The notes under the pieces are model-generated. The model did no database searches, was not told the DNA's origin, and saw only the letters and a program-made list of their open reading frames with translations. Source: Candidatus Thalassarchaeaceae archaeon (GTDB lineage: Archaea; Thermoplasmatota; Poseidoniia; Poseidoniales; Thalassarchaeaceae). Taken from it: a stretch of DNA of 44,225 nt. The DNA lies in NCBI GenBank assembly GCA_023700245.1, contig JAJPRE010000012.1, forward strand, positions 1 to 44,225. The letters are read 5' to 3'. The translations under genes and the position numbers were made by a program. Below are positions 25,773 to 36,271 of the stretch, in pieces (the first letter of the stretch is position 1; each line of letters opens with the position of its first letter).

Positions 25773-27173
25773 GTGAAATTGACTGACAGCTCTCTAGAGG
25801 AGCACTTGGGACTTTCAGAATGGGTTTCGCCAACAGATGGCATTGGAGGAATTTTAAAATCCAGGGTTGAAGATTTTAGAGTTGAAGAGATATCTAAAGT
25901 GCCTGCATTGGATCCAAAGGGGCGTTTCACAATTACAAGAATAACGATGACTAATTGGGAAACTAACAGATTCTTAAAAAGATTATCCAGTGCTTGCGGA
26001 ATAAGTCGAAATAGAGTTTTTACATCAGGAATGAAAGATAAAAGAGCTGTTACAACACAAATTGTCGTAATTGATGCGCCCGTACACAAAGTCGAGAAAG
26101 TAAAAATTCCAGATAGCATAATTGAAATTTTAGGTAGAACTCATCAGAAAGTAGGTATGAGTGACCATGATGGAAATAGATTTACAATAACTGTTCGTGG
26201 ATGTTGCGATTCAAACGGGAATCCCCTTGATGGTAAAGAAGCTATGAAACGAGTAAATCAAATTAGATCTGACCTATCTCATAAATTAGGGGCTGATGCA
26301 TTTCCAAATTGGATAGGTCCACAGAGATTTGGGTCAACTCGGCCGGTGACTCCTGAAGTTGGAAGAGCTGTCGTAAATGGAGATTACAGACTGGCTGTTG
26401 ATCAATATTTAGGAATGGAGGGTAAAAATGCACAAGAAGAAGTTCATAATTTCCGAAAAATGTGGAGAGATAGTAGAAATGTCGAAGAGTGTTTGAACAT
26501 AATTCCTGAACGTCTGGGATATGAAAGGAATATTTTAGAGAGGCTATTAAAGAAACCTGAAGATTATAGGTCAGCATTTATGGCATTACCAAATTCATTA
26601 CAACTACTAACCATTCACTCAGTTCAGTCATTAACTTTTAATTATTCATTAAGAGGTAGGTTAAAGAGAAAATTGCCAATAATATTTCCAGTAATTGGAG
26701 ATATAGTAGCGCCAGTTCATCCAAACGGCCGCATAGATGCAAGTAAGATGGCATATGTTTCGGAAAGTAATCTTGAAAGGTGTAAAAGGAATTGTATTTC
26801 TGGAAGGTTGGCAGTTACTGGCCCTTTGCCAGGCTTAGAAGCTGCATTGGCCAAAGATATACCTGGGGAAATTGAGAGTGAAGCCCTAAAAGATACTGAC
26901 CTTCATGAGGTAGATTGGAGGATTGAAAAGATTCCCAGATTGACTTCTTCCGGAACTAGGAGGCCATTATCTGTCTTCTTTAGGGAGTTCAGCGTTAGTG
27001 AAGCCACAGAAGTTAACGACCTAACGTCTGGAAGATGGGTAGACGGGACATTGGAGGGAGATAGGTGGCACCCAGAAGGTGCGTGCCTTAGAATAAAATT
27101 CGCACTACCCCCTGGGACTTATGCAACAGTTTTGATGAGAGAATTTATGCGATCACCTTTGGATCATTATTAA
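25773..27173 (+). CDS. truD: tRNA pseudouridine synthase TruD
   Basis: Makes pseudouridine at position 13 of tRNA (and other sites in archaea and eukaryotes). It starts with GTG at 25773, just after the rpoL stop and a GAGAGGCGG ribosome-binding stretch; 466 residues. The catalytic aspartate is Asp89 in GMKDKRAVTTQ (motif I). Motif II is IGPQRFGSTRPVT, and motif III near the C-terminus is LPPGTYATVLMREFM. Length and domain order, with the TruD-specific insertion (about 190-370), are those of archaeal and eukaryotic members. It ends in a T-rich convergent region facing the aEF-1beta gene. Confidence 0.95.
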   Translation: MKLTDSSLEEHLGLSEWVSPTDGIGGILKSRVEDFRVEEISKVPALDPKGRFTITRITMTNWETNRFLKRLSSACGISRNRVFTSGMKDKRAVTTQIVVIDAPVHKVEKVKIPDSIIEILGRTHQKVGMSDHDGNRFTITVRGCCDSNGNPLDGKEAMKRVNQIRSDLSHKLGADAFPNWIGPQRFGSTRPVTPEVGRAVVNGDYRLAVDQYLGMEGKNAQEEVHNFRKMWRDSRNVEECLNIIPERLGYERNILERLLKKPEDYRSAFMALPNSLQLLTIHSVQSLTFNYSLRGRLKRKLPIIFPVIGDIVAPVHPNGRIDASKMAYVSESNLERCKRNCISGRLAVTGPLPGLEAALAKDIPGEIESEALKDTDLHEVDWRIEKIPRLTSSGTRRPLSVFFREFSVSEATEVNDLTSGRWVDGTLEGDRWHPEGACLRIKFALPPGTYATVLMREFMRSPLDHY

Positions 27174-27194
27174 ATTAATTTTTTGTTAAAAAAA
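27174..27194. terminator. Two-way T-run terminator between truD and aEF-1beta genes
   Basis: The gap between two convergent stops is 21 bases. It holds six T on the plus strand (27179-27184) and seven A (27188-27194), read as seven T on the minus strand. Oligo-T runs are the known archaeal termination signal, so each gene meets one directly after its stop codon. Confidence 0.55.
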
Positions 27195-27461
27195 CTAAAG
27201 ACGACCCATTTCGAGAGTTTCAACCTGGCCTACTAAAGTGTCTAATGAGCGAATTTTTTCCTCAAAACCATCTACGATTCCTTCGCCCTCGCCCAGTACT
27301 GCTTGTACTTCGACAAACATCATTCCAAATGCTAAGGGCTTTATTTCTACTGTCTGTACTTCAGGCAAATCTTCAATCAATCCGGCTATTGCAGCATAAT
27401 CAGGTGCAGCTTCTTCAGGTTGATCCATAGTTACTTTGTATTTTACGACAACATGACCCAT
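27195..27461 (-). CDS. ef1b: Translation elongation factor 1-beta (aEF-1beta)
   Basis: The guanine-nucleotide exchange factor for aEF-1alpha. ATG at 27461 (MGHVVVKYKVTMDQPE) gives 88 residues, the usual size of the archaeal protein; ATG at 27476 adds five residues. The family's ferredoxin-like fold is seen in VVVKYKVTM (strand 1), the helix with DYAAIAGLIEDLP, VQTVEIKPLAFGMMFVEVQAVL (with the conserved PLAFG segment), and the final EKIRSLDTLVGQVETLEMGRL. It lies 21 bases downstream of the zinc-ribbon gene on the same strand, a pairing also found in other archaea. Confidence 0.93.
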   Translation of the reverse strand: MGHVVVKYKVTMDQPEEAAPDYAAIAGLIEDLPEVQTVEIKPLAFGMMFVEVQAVLGEGEGIVDGFEEKIRSLDTLVGQVETLEMGRL

Positions 27462-27482
27462 ACTATTACGCTCCATTTAAAT

Positions 27483-27650
27483 TTAAGGACCTTGGAAACT
27501 ACATTCAGGACAGATATATGCTATCCCTTGAACCCTACATTGTTCGCTTCTACCAATAAAATGATCACATTCAGGGCACTTAAAGGAAGTACTTCGATTG
27601 CTAACTAGTGGTACTCCTGAAGAAGTACAAACGGTAATCTTTTTTGACAT
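27483..27650 (-). CDS. Small zinc-ribbon protein, HVO_2753-like
   Basis: A 55-residue protein, MSKKITVCTSSGVPLVSN at the start and YICPECSFQGP at the end. It aligns with the HVO_2753/DUF1610 family of archaeal zinc ribbons, which carry four Cys-x-x-Cys knuckles and normally sit before the aEF-1beta gene, as here. Six cysteines remain: Cys8, Cys25, Cys28, Cys38, Cys47 and Cys50. Knuckles 2 (CPEC) and 4 (CPEC) are complete, while knuckles 1 (CTSS) and 3 (SEQC) have each lost one cysteine. One four-Cys zinc site can still form from knuckles 2 and 4, or each site may be partly filled. A nucleic-acid-related role near translation is inferred from family and context. Confidence 0.88.
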   Translation of the reverse strand: MSKKITVCTSSGVPLVSNRSTSFKCPECDHFIGRSEQCRVQGIAYICPECSFQGP

Positions 27651-27805
27651 TAACAATCCTCTACGTGCCGGCCGAGAGATGTCCCCTTTTTAGCGTTGAT
27701 TGAAAAATAAAGAATCTATTATCGAATAAATCCGAGATAATTTTGATTATTTATATGATTTAACTTATCAAAAACTACAAAGTCTAGAGTAATGCGGTTC
27801 TACAT

Positions 27806-28255
27806 ATGGGATCTAAAGATCTACCGCTAAAAGAATCAAAGACTGATTTAAGTAAATATGTGACAGATGAAGGAGGAATTTGGAGCCTAAGAAGTGCTGA
27901 GAAAGTCAGAGGTTGGAATAATATCGAATATGCTGCTGGCTTATCAGGAAAAAATACGTCTGCAACTAAACTATCAATGAATAGGGCTTATATTCCGCCT
28001 AGTGGAGTGGCAAATGCCCACATCCATGTTGATTTTGATGTCATGATATACCTATTAGAAGGTAGTGTGAGGCACGAATACGGCACAGGATGTAAAAAAT
28101 CAGTAGTGCATAGTGCAGGAGACATGTTCTTCATAGAACCTGGATTACCTCATGAAGTCTTTAATTGCTCAGAAACAGAGTGGGTGCACGCTATCGTAGC
28201 GAGATCTGATGCTTCTGAATGGCAAAATATAATTCCATATGATCGTAACATTTGA
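27806..28255 (+). CDS. Single-domain cupin protein
   Basis: A 149-residue protein with one cupin beta-barrel at about 60-135. Cupin motif 1 is visible as SGVANAHIHVDFDVMIYLLEG with two metal-binding histidines; the usual glutamate position is taken by aspartate. Motif 2 is GDMFFIEPGLPHEVFN with the third histidine. The set supports a metal-binding site, but the fold covers isomerases, dioxygenases and regulators, and nothing here picks one. TATA-like TTTATATGA lies about 55 bases upstream. The neighbours (zinc ribbon on one side, DUF2240 on the other) are divergent or convergent, so it is its own transcription unit. Confidence 0.85.
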   Translation: MGSKDLPLKESKTDLSKYVTDEGGIWSLRSAEKVRGWNNIEYAAGLSGKNTSATKLSMNRAYIPPSGVANAHIHVDFDVMIYLLEGSVRHEYGTGCKKSVVHSAGDMFFIEPGLPHEVFNCSETEWVHAIVARSDASEWQNIIPYDRNI

Positions 28256-28275
28256 GCAATATACTTTAATTTAAA

Positions 28276-28839
28276 TTAATTATTGTCAATTATATCAATA
28301 ATTTTATTCATATCTAATCCCTGCTCACGAGCCAATAAGCATACAGCCATCCAAAGGCTGATTGGTCCGAGTGCCATTTTTTTACGTTCAGATCGTCGGA
28401 TAACTTCCCTCTTACTCAACTCTGATTTTTTAGAAACAAAATTTAATAATTTGGTCATCTTATCATCTTCAAAATTAATATCATCTTTGTCTAGATGTGT
28501 ATTTTTCAAAAATATAATTTTTTCATTTTCTAAAGGAATAACCGTAATTCCAGAAGGTTTATTAAATTCTGAAATTTTTAAAATATCATTTATATTGGGT
28601 TTCCAACTCAATGGAGGTTGAATTAAAATTAGATTTGGATTAGAAGAAAAATAATTTTTTGAATTGATTATCCATTTGTTATCTAAAAGATGCGAAAATA
28701 ATAACAAAGAATCGTCAGGATTAAACCATTGAAAATCTAAGGACCAAGCGCGTATTATATCATTTTTATTTAGAAATGGAAATCCGTCTGAAAATGTAGA
28801 AAATAATAGTTTTGAAATCTCATTTGATAGTCCCTCCAT
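28276..28839 (-). CDS. DUF2240-family archaeal protein
   Basis: A 187-residue soluble protein. The N-terminal half (FSDGFPFLNKNDIIRAWSLD, then FQWFNPDDSLLLFSHLLDN) matches the DUF2240 pattern of a winged-helix-like segment with SLD-x-x-WF-x-P. The C-terminal half carries KKSELSKREVIRRSERKK and a helical stretch WMAVCLLAREQGLDM, also as in that family. The family is known only from archaea and has no established function; DNA or RNA binding is plausible from the helical, basic make-up. It converges on the cupin gene and diverges from the HEAT-repeat gene. Confidence 0.7.
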   Translation of the reverse strand: MEGLSNEISKLLFSTFSDGFPFLNKNDIIRAWSLDFQWFNPDDSLLLFSHLLDNKWIINSKNYFSSNPNLILIQPPLSWKPNINDILKISEFNKPSGITVIPLENEKIIFLKNTHLDKDDINFEDDKMTKLLNFVSKKSELSKREVIRRSERKKMALGPISLWMAVCLLAREQGLDMNKIIDIIDNN

Positions 28840-28910
28840 AGTTCTACGCCTATATAAAACTTAAAAAAAGTTATTATTTTTAATTGATCTTAAAGTCGCT
28901 TGGTTGAATA

Positions 28911-30152
28911 ATGAGGGGGGCTTCCGTGGGCCGAAATAAGATGTCTAGAGAGTACATTGCTCGTGATCCTCGTACCGGTAAGGCTATACAAAAGTTCAAC
29001 CAAACTTACCAAGATGAAGATATCCGTGTACTATTACCTCAATCTGGACCATGGCAAAGAATACCATTGCAGGACATACTGTCACTTGCAAGTGGAAAGG
29101 TAAAAAAAATTGAATTACCCATTAATGACGGCAGAGGAGGTTTTGCAGGAAGAATTGATGGAATCAAAGCATTAAATAGAGTTTTGGGGTCAGACGTAGA
29201 TAAGGCACATTCAATACTTCTTGATGCACTAGATGATGATTATCCCGATGTAAGGATCGCTGCTTTGAAGTCCATGCCATCATTTTCATTACGCAAAAGT
29301 ACCTCAATTTTTCAGTTTCTTTCTGATCGACTGATGGATGAAAATGATGCAGTTAGAGAGGAATCCAGAGAATGTTTAAAATTGTTGTCACCGATATTTC
29401 CATCCGGATGTGAGGACATACTTAGAAGAGAATTAAGAAGTCAAATAATGACAAATCGTGGAGATGCATTTGAAGCGTTAAGATTAACTGCAAAAAGATG
29501 GCCTGAGGCCGGGTGCCTACATTTAGACGAATTAATTAGAGAGGCGGACACTGATTTGAGAAGGAGGGGTTCTAAAATTCTTAAAACAATCGCCGCAAAT
29601 GGTGGTGCAACTGGATGGGATCTTATCAGTTGGTCATTGCAAGATGAGGATATTCAAGTCAGAAGAAATGCATCACAGACGTTTGCAAAGTTAGTTGTTT
29701 CTGAGCCACGTATTGCAACCATACTTGTAGAATCAGCAATTGAAGAAGAAGATAATGTCATACGTAAAGCAGTCATTAAGACCCTAAAAAGGTTAGATAT
29801 GCAAAATCCAAGAGTGACTAGAATGATAATTGATGGGGCTCGGTCCAGAGATGTTGAATTCAGAAAAGCATGCATAGGTCAGTTATCCATAATATTGAGT
29901 GGAGATAGACTTAGAGAAGTAGCAGAAGAATTATTAAGGCATGAAACAAATCTTGAATTGAGAAAGAAGTTGACATCATTATCTGTAGATATAACTATGG
30001 AAGGTACGGAATCACAGAAAAATCAATTCTTAGCAGCATTGGATTACATCGATGATGAAGAAGAAAAATTAATAGAAATCTTAAACCCCAACAAAAAAAT
30101 CAAGGGTGAGGATGATAAACGAGAGTTGAGTCGGCGAGATAGAGAGGACTAA
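28911..30152 (+). CDS. HEAT-repeat protein
   Basis: A 413-residue protein made mostly of HEAT-like helical pairs from about residue 85 to 370. Recurring segments include DDDYPDVRIAALKSMPSF, DENDAVREESRECLKLL, EADTDLRRRGSKILKTIA, DEDIQVRRNASQTFAKLV and RDVEFRKACIGQLSIIL, with the typical Asp/Val-Arg pattern. The N-terminus (SREYIARDPRTGKAIQKF) is separate, and the last 40 residues are highly charged. ATG at 28911 fits a leaderless transcript; GTG at 28926, after a GAGGGGGG stretch, is a serious alternative. HEAT repeats are protein-binding scaffolds. The gene is followed after 2 bases by an 89-aa protein and then a DEAD-box helicase, so a role in an RNA-processing complex is inferred. Confidence 0.8.
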   Translation: MRGASVGRNKMSREYIARDPRTGKAIQKFNQTYQDEDIRVLLPQSGPWQRIPLQDILSLASGKVKKIELPINDGRGGFAGRIDGIKALNRVLGSDVDKAHSILLDALDDDYPDVRIAALKSMPSFSLRKSTSIFQFLSDRLMDENDAVREESRECLKLLSPIFPSGCEDILRRELRSQIMTNRGDAFEALRLTAKRWPEAGCLHLDELIREADTDLRRRGSKILKTIAANGGATGWDLISWSLQDEDIQVRRNASQTFAKLVVSEPRIATILVESAIEEEDNVIRKAVIKTLKRLDMQNPRVTRMIIDGARSRDVEFRKACIGQLSIILSGDRLREVAEELLRHETNLELRKKLTSLSVDITMEGTESQKNQFLAALDYIDDEEEKLIEILNPNKKIKGEDDKRELSRRDRED

Positions 30153-30154
30153 AG

Positions 30155-30424
30155 ATGACTGATGACTTTGATGAAAAGGAATCCCAGTTTAATGCACTAT
30201 GGGATAGTGAAAATAGGTCAAAAAGATTGAAATTTAGGCAATATATGAAGAATCATGTACTCCAAAAATTCCATAAAAGAAATCAAGAACAATTCGCAAC
30301 TGCTGATAAAGGACATTATAATCACAGTTTTTCTAGTGATGATCAATTTTTAACTAGAGAAAATTGTAGAAAATATTGGATGGGGCAACTTCAGAAGGAA
30401 ATTCTAGATGCTGAAACCTTCTGA
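30155..30424 (+). CDS. Small charged protein, unknown function
   Basis: An 89-residue hydrophilic protein starting two bases after the HEAT-repeat gene and ending 10 bases before the helicase gene, so almost certainly translated as part of that operon. It is acidic at the start (TDDFDEKESQF), then basic (SKRLKFRQYMKNHVLQKFHKR), then has aromatic and His residues (GHYNHSFSS) and a conserved-looking end (CRKYWMGQLQKEILD). No membrane span, signal peptide or known motif is visible. I do not recognise the family. A subunit or adaptor for the flanking proteins is a guess from position. Confidence 0.72.
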   Translation: MTDDFDEKESQFNALWDSENRSKRLKFRQYMKNHVLQKFHKRNQEQFATADKGHYNHSFSSDDQFLTRENCRKYWMGQLQKEILDAETF

Positions 30425-30434
30425 GGGCGATTAA

Positions 30435-31850
30435 ATGAGTTCTTCAATAGGTTTTTCTTCTTGGAACTTAGATAAAGATATTTATGCTGCCATAGAGAAA
30501 AGGGGATGGACAGAACCTACTTCCATTCAACTAGAAGCAATTCCGATTGCCCGCAAAGGATTAGACATAGTCGGACAGGCGAGAACAGGGTCAGGTAAAA
30601 CAGCAGCTTTTGGCATCCCACTTTTAGAGAAATGTTCCAATATTAAGTCAATACAAGCATTAGTTCTCTGTCCGACTCGAGAATTAGCAGTTCAAGTTGC
30701 AGAAGAGATGAATACCTTACAGGGAGATAAAGGCCTAAACATACAAACTGTGTATGGAGGAGTTGATCTGGATAAGCAGGCCAAAAAGTTAGCCGAGGGT
30801 GCACAAATAATAGTCGGCACACCAGGAAGAGTTATTGATATGACCAAAAGAGGTCATATAAATTTAGAACAGGTACAAATGTTTTGTCTAGATGAAGCCG
30901 ATAGGATGTTGGACATGGGATTTTTTCCAGATGTACTGTGGGTATTTGAAAAGATGATTAACAGAAAACAGACATTATTGTTTAGTGCAACATTTCCTCA
31001 AGAAATACTAGATGCTGCTGAAGAGTTCATGGGTGAAGCAGTTCACGTAATGAGTGACGATTTAGAAGTAGAGGTTCCCGAAATAGAACAATTTGCAATT
31101 CAAATAGGTAGAATTAACAAAATGTGGGCACTAGGAAGGATAATATCAAATCTTGAAGAAGAAGAACAGATGCTAGTTTTTGCCAATACTAAGAGAATGG
31201 TTGACATTATTGTTGAAAGATTAGAAAGATCTAGGATAAAATCTGTTGGGCTTCACGGCGACATTGCTCAGAATAAAAGAGAGAAGATTTTAGATTCATT
31301 TCGAGAGGGAGAATTTAGAATAGTTATAGCTACTGATGTTGCTGCACGGGGATTGGATGTAGATGGAATAACTCATGTTGTAAATTATGATTTACCAGAT
31401 GATTCAGAATCATATGTACATAGGATAGGGCGAACTGGACGAATGGGGAGAAAAGGCGAATCATGGAGTTTCGTCACTAGAGAAGATACGCCATTATTGA
31501 ATAAAATAGCATCAACTTGGAATATGAAAATTCCATTTGTTGAAGTTCCAAAATTATCTAAAAATACAGATAGAGATCCAATAAAAATGAGGGAAGATTG
31601 GAATGAAGTGACTGATGCATTTGGCATGATTAAAGTTAGACTAGAAATTGGAAAAAAAATAGTAACAAAAAATTCATTATTTGAATGGGTATTAAAGACG
31701 ACCAAGGTCCCTGAGTTAGCCATTGGTGAAATTACAATTGATAACGATAATAGTGTGATGGAAATTCATGTAGAAAAGATATCTTATGTGATCGGAGTGT
31801 TAAAGTCAAAGAAATTTGAAGACAATGCGCTTAATCCGAAAGTATGTTAA
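30435..31850 (+). CDS. DEAD-box ATP-dependent RNA helicase
   Basis: A 471-residue superfamily 2 helicase that unwinds RNA duplexes or remodels RNPs. Motifs in order: Q motif (GWTEPTSIQLEAIP), motif I ARTGSGKT (49-56), Ia PTREL, Ib GTPGR, II DEAD (153-156), III SAT (184-186), then ARGLD and HRIGRTGR in the second RecA domain. The C-terminal 75 residues (VRLEIGKKIVTKNSLFEWVLKT, then IGEITIDNDNSVMEIHV) look like a DbpA/CsdA-type RRM-like RNA-binding domain, which supports a ribosome-assembly or cold-adaptation role. It is third in the HEAT/89-aa/helicase operon. Confidence 0.94.
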   Translation: MSSSIGFSSWNLDKDIYAAIEKRGWTEPTSIQLEAIPIARKGLDIVGQARTGSGKTAAFGIPLLEKCSNIKSIQALVLCPTRELAVQVAEEMNTLQGDKGLNIQTVYGGVDLDKQAKKLAEGAQIIVGTPGRVIDMTKRGHINLEQVQMFCLDEADRMLDMGFFPDVLWVFEKMINRKQTLLFSATFPQEILDAAEEFMGEAVHVMSDDLEVEVPEIEQFAIQIGRINKMWALGRIISNLEEEEQMLVFANTKRMVDIIVERLERSRIKSVGLHGDIAQNKREKILDSFREGEFRIVIATDVAARGLDVDGITHVVNYDLPDDSESYVHRIGRTGRMGRKGESWSFVTREDTPLLNKIASTWNMKIPFVEVPKLSKNTDRDPIKMREDWNEVTDAFGMIKVRLEIGKKIVTKNSLFEWVLKTTKVPELAIGEITIDNDNSVMEIHVEKISYVIGVLKSKKFEDNALNPKVC

Positions 31851-32018
31851 AAATAACTATTTAATTTAATAAAAACTCTAAGTTTATATTATATTAGCAC
31901 AGGCATCCAAATTGTAAATATAATTGGAACGGCCAAGGTATCTCATGCCGAGGGCGATCTGTGAGAATTTACGGGATTTTAGAGGCCGGAAAATATAATT
32001 TTTAAGGAGGTATTAATT
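31851..32018 (+). promoter_or_regulatory. Promoter and long structured leader of the coiled-coil gene
   Basis: A TATA-like TTTATATT at 31883-31890 would start transcription near 31912-31918, leaving a leader of about 100 bases before the TTG at 32019, long for an archaeon. The segment 31930-31990 is richer in GC than its surroundings. It can fold: TCTCA pairs with TGAGA around a GCC-GAG-GGC hairpin, and CGGCC near 31932 can pair with GGCCG near 31983. No known riboswitch or C/D or H/ACA box pattern was recognised. Confidence 0.4.
32004..32011 (+). promoter_or_regulatory. Strong Shine-Dalgarno sequence
   Basis: AAGGAGGT, complementary to the 16S rRNA 3' end, lies 7 bases before TTG at 32019. 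It is the best ribosome-binding site in the window and fixes the non-ATG start of the coiled-coil gene. Confidence 0.75.
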
Positions 32019-34739
<2,721 letters not shown>

Positions 34740-34791
34740 ACAATTACTAAATAATATTAATCTTATGTAGCATGATGTCCCCCCCTCCATC

Positions 34792-35406
34792 GTGAGTGTT
34801 ACGTCATCAATCCTAGAGTTATTGATCATTATTGCCATAGCATTGGTAATTCCGGGGCCGAATGCAATTACTTCCTTTGCACATAGTGGTTTGTTTGGTA
34901 AACGTAGTAATATACCATTAATTACAGGAATGGCGATTGGTTTATCATTAATGGAGTTAATCATAGGCTTAACTGTGGAATCATTAAGGTATAATGATGA
35001 TGGAATAATATTTCTCCATTGGATTGGAATGATATTTTTAGCTTTAATGTCTATTGCGATGTTCAATATTGATTTAAAATCAATAATATCATCAGATTCC
35101 AGAGGTAAACTGGGAATAAAAACTGGTATTTTAATGCAGTTTTTTAATGGAAAGGAATGGGCATTCGTAATATTGATTATGAGTCAATTTATAGGACCTT
35201 TGGGAGGAGGGATGATCGGCATAATTACAATCATAATTGTTACATTGATGGTTTGTATTCCTGCCATGATTGCTTGGACATTTGTAGGAAATAATCTTTC
35301 GGGATTATTTTTAGAACCAATAACTGGAAAAAGAATAGTTAGAACATGTGGCACGTTACTTGCATTCCTTTGGATTGTATTTTTCATCAGAGGGCCACAG
35401 TTTTAA
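34792..35406 (+). CDS. LysE/RhtB-family exporter
   Basis: A 204-residue membrane protein with about six hydrophobic spans. The family signature is present near the N-terminus in span 1: IIAIALVIPGPNAITSFAHSG, with the PGPN motif and the following Gly-rich turn; a second conserved segment is MQFFNGKEWAFVIL (the usual NPK/NGK loop before span 4). These proteins export amino acids or similar small molecules; the substrate is not predictable here. Translation must begin with GTG at 34792, as ATGs upstream are in other frames. It follows the coiled-coil gene by 52 bases and converges on the HTH-10 gene. Confidence 0.85.
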   Translation: MSVTSSILELLIIIAIALVIPGPNAITSFAHSGLFGKRSNIPLITGMAIGLSLMELIIGLTVESLRYNDDGIIFLHWIGMIFLALMSIAMFNIDLKSIISSDSRGKLGIKTGILMQFFNGKEWAFVILIMSQFIGPLGGGMIGIITIIIVTLMVCIPAMIAWTFVGNNLSGLFLEPITGKRIVRTCGTLLAFLWIVFFIRGPQF

Positions 35407-35425
35407 ATTACTTTAATTAAAATAA

Positions 35426-36094
35426 TTATTTATTAGCAAAATTAATAATTTTTGATTCTGCGATTTGAAGATGTTGACTTACAGTTGCCTGTTTAATATT
35501 CATTTTTAACGCAATATCTCGCTGAGTACATCCTCTGGGCCTAGCATAATAACCCATCTTAATTGCATTATCCATAACTAAACGTTGCTTTTCATTCAGC
35601 ATATCTATGAATTCTGGACTGTTTAAAGTTTCGGACCCTATCTTTATACTTATTTCACCACCAACTAATTTTGATAATTCTTTACGGATTATACGCAATG
35701 CATCCTTAGTACCGCGTATTGTCAAAGTCATCCCATTGCCATCCAAGTGAGATGGATTTACCCACCATGCATCCATATCATTTAGAAATAAACTTGGAAC
35801 TGGTCCGGTCAATAATACTTTAACTAACGCAGATTTATTAGTTTTAGATTTAATATCTAATATTTTCATCTCGCGATGATCGTGTTCAAGTACATTTACA
35901 TCATCAAATTTTAATTTAAAATAACCTATTAAACCTTCATGAGATTTTTCAAGCATAGTAATAAATTCAACATTAGTAAAAGATGAAAGCCAATTTGATC
36001 CAGGTAAATTCGAGCCTGATTGAATAGATAATTTAATTTGCATATATCTTAAATTTAAATCTTCATTGCTTCTATAACTATTATCTGACATCAC
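35426..36094 (-). CDS. HTH-10 (bacterio-opsin activator-like) transcription regulator
   Basis: A 222-residue predicted DNA-binding protein. The last 55 residues form the HTH-10 domain: KQRLVMDNAIKMGYYARPRG, then TQRDIALKMNIKQATVSQHL, a helix-turn-helix with the family's conserved GYY-x-x-PRG lead-in. The N-terminal 160 residues have the alternating beta/alpha pattern of the sensory part of Bat-like regulators; no cofactor motif is evident. Starts at 36094, 36091 or 36043 (MQIKLSIQSG) are possible. The gene is divergent from the giant repeat protein across a 177-base promoter region and could regulate it; that is inferred from position. Confidence 0.85.
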   Translation of the reverse strand: MMSDNSYRSNEDLNLRYMQIKLSIQSGSNLPGSNWLSSFTNVEFITMLEKSHEGLIGYFKLKFDDVNVLEHDHREMKILDIKSKTNKSALVKVLLTGPVPSLFLNDMDAWWVNPSHLDGNGMTLTIRGTKDALRIIRKELSKLVGGEISIKIGSETLNSPEFIDMLNEKQRLVMDNAIKMGYYARPRGCTQRDIALKMNIKQATVSQHLQIAESKIINFANK

Positions 36095-36205
36095 TTACGC
36101 CCCCATAGAATTTTACATAGTTTCTTCATCATCATAATGCCGTAGGTAATTCGTTGTTAAAAACAATTGGAAATATAGTAATTATTAAAATATATACTTA
36201 TATGA

Positions 36206-36215
36206 TTTATATATT
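36206..36215 (+). promoter_or_regulatory. TATA-like element of the giant repeat-protein gene
   Basis: TTTATATATT lies 57-66 bases upstream of the ATG at 36272. A start site about 25 bases downstream would leave a leader of about 30-35 bases that carries an AGGAG ribosome-binding site at 36261-36265, six bases before the ATG. Other AT-rich, TATA-like stretches occur just upstream (36188-36203) and may serve the divergent HTH-10 gene. Confidence 0.5.
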
Positions 36216-36271
36216 GGCCGTTTATGATAGGTCATTCATTAATAGCGCTTATCGTCTCGCAGGAGCGCAAT

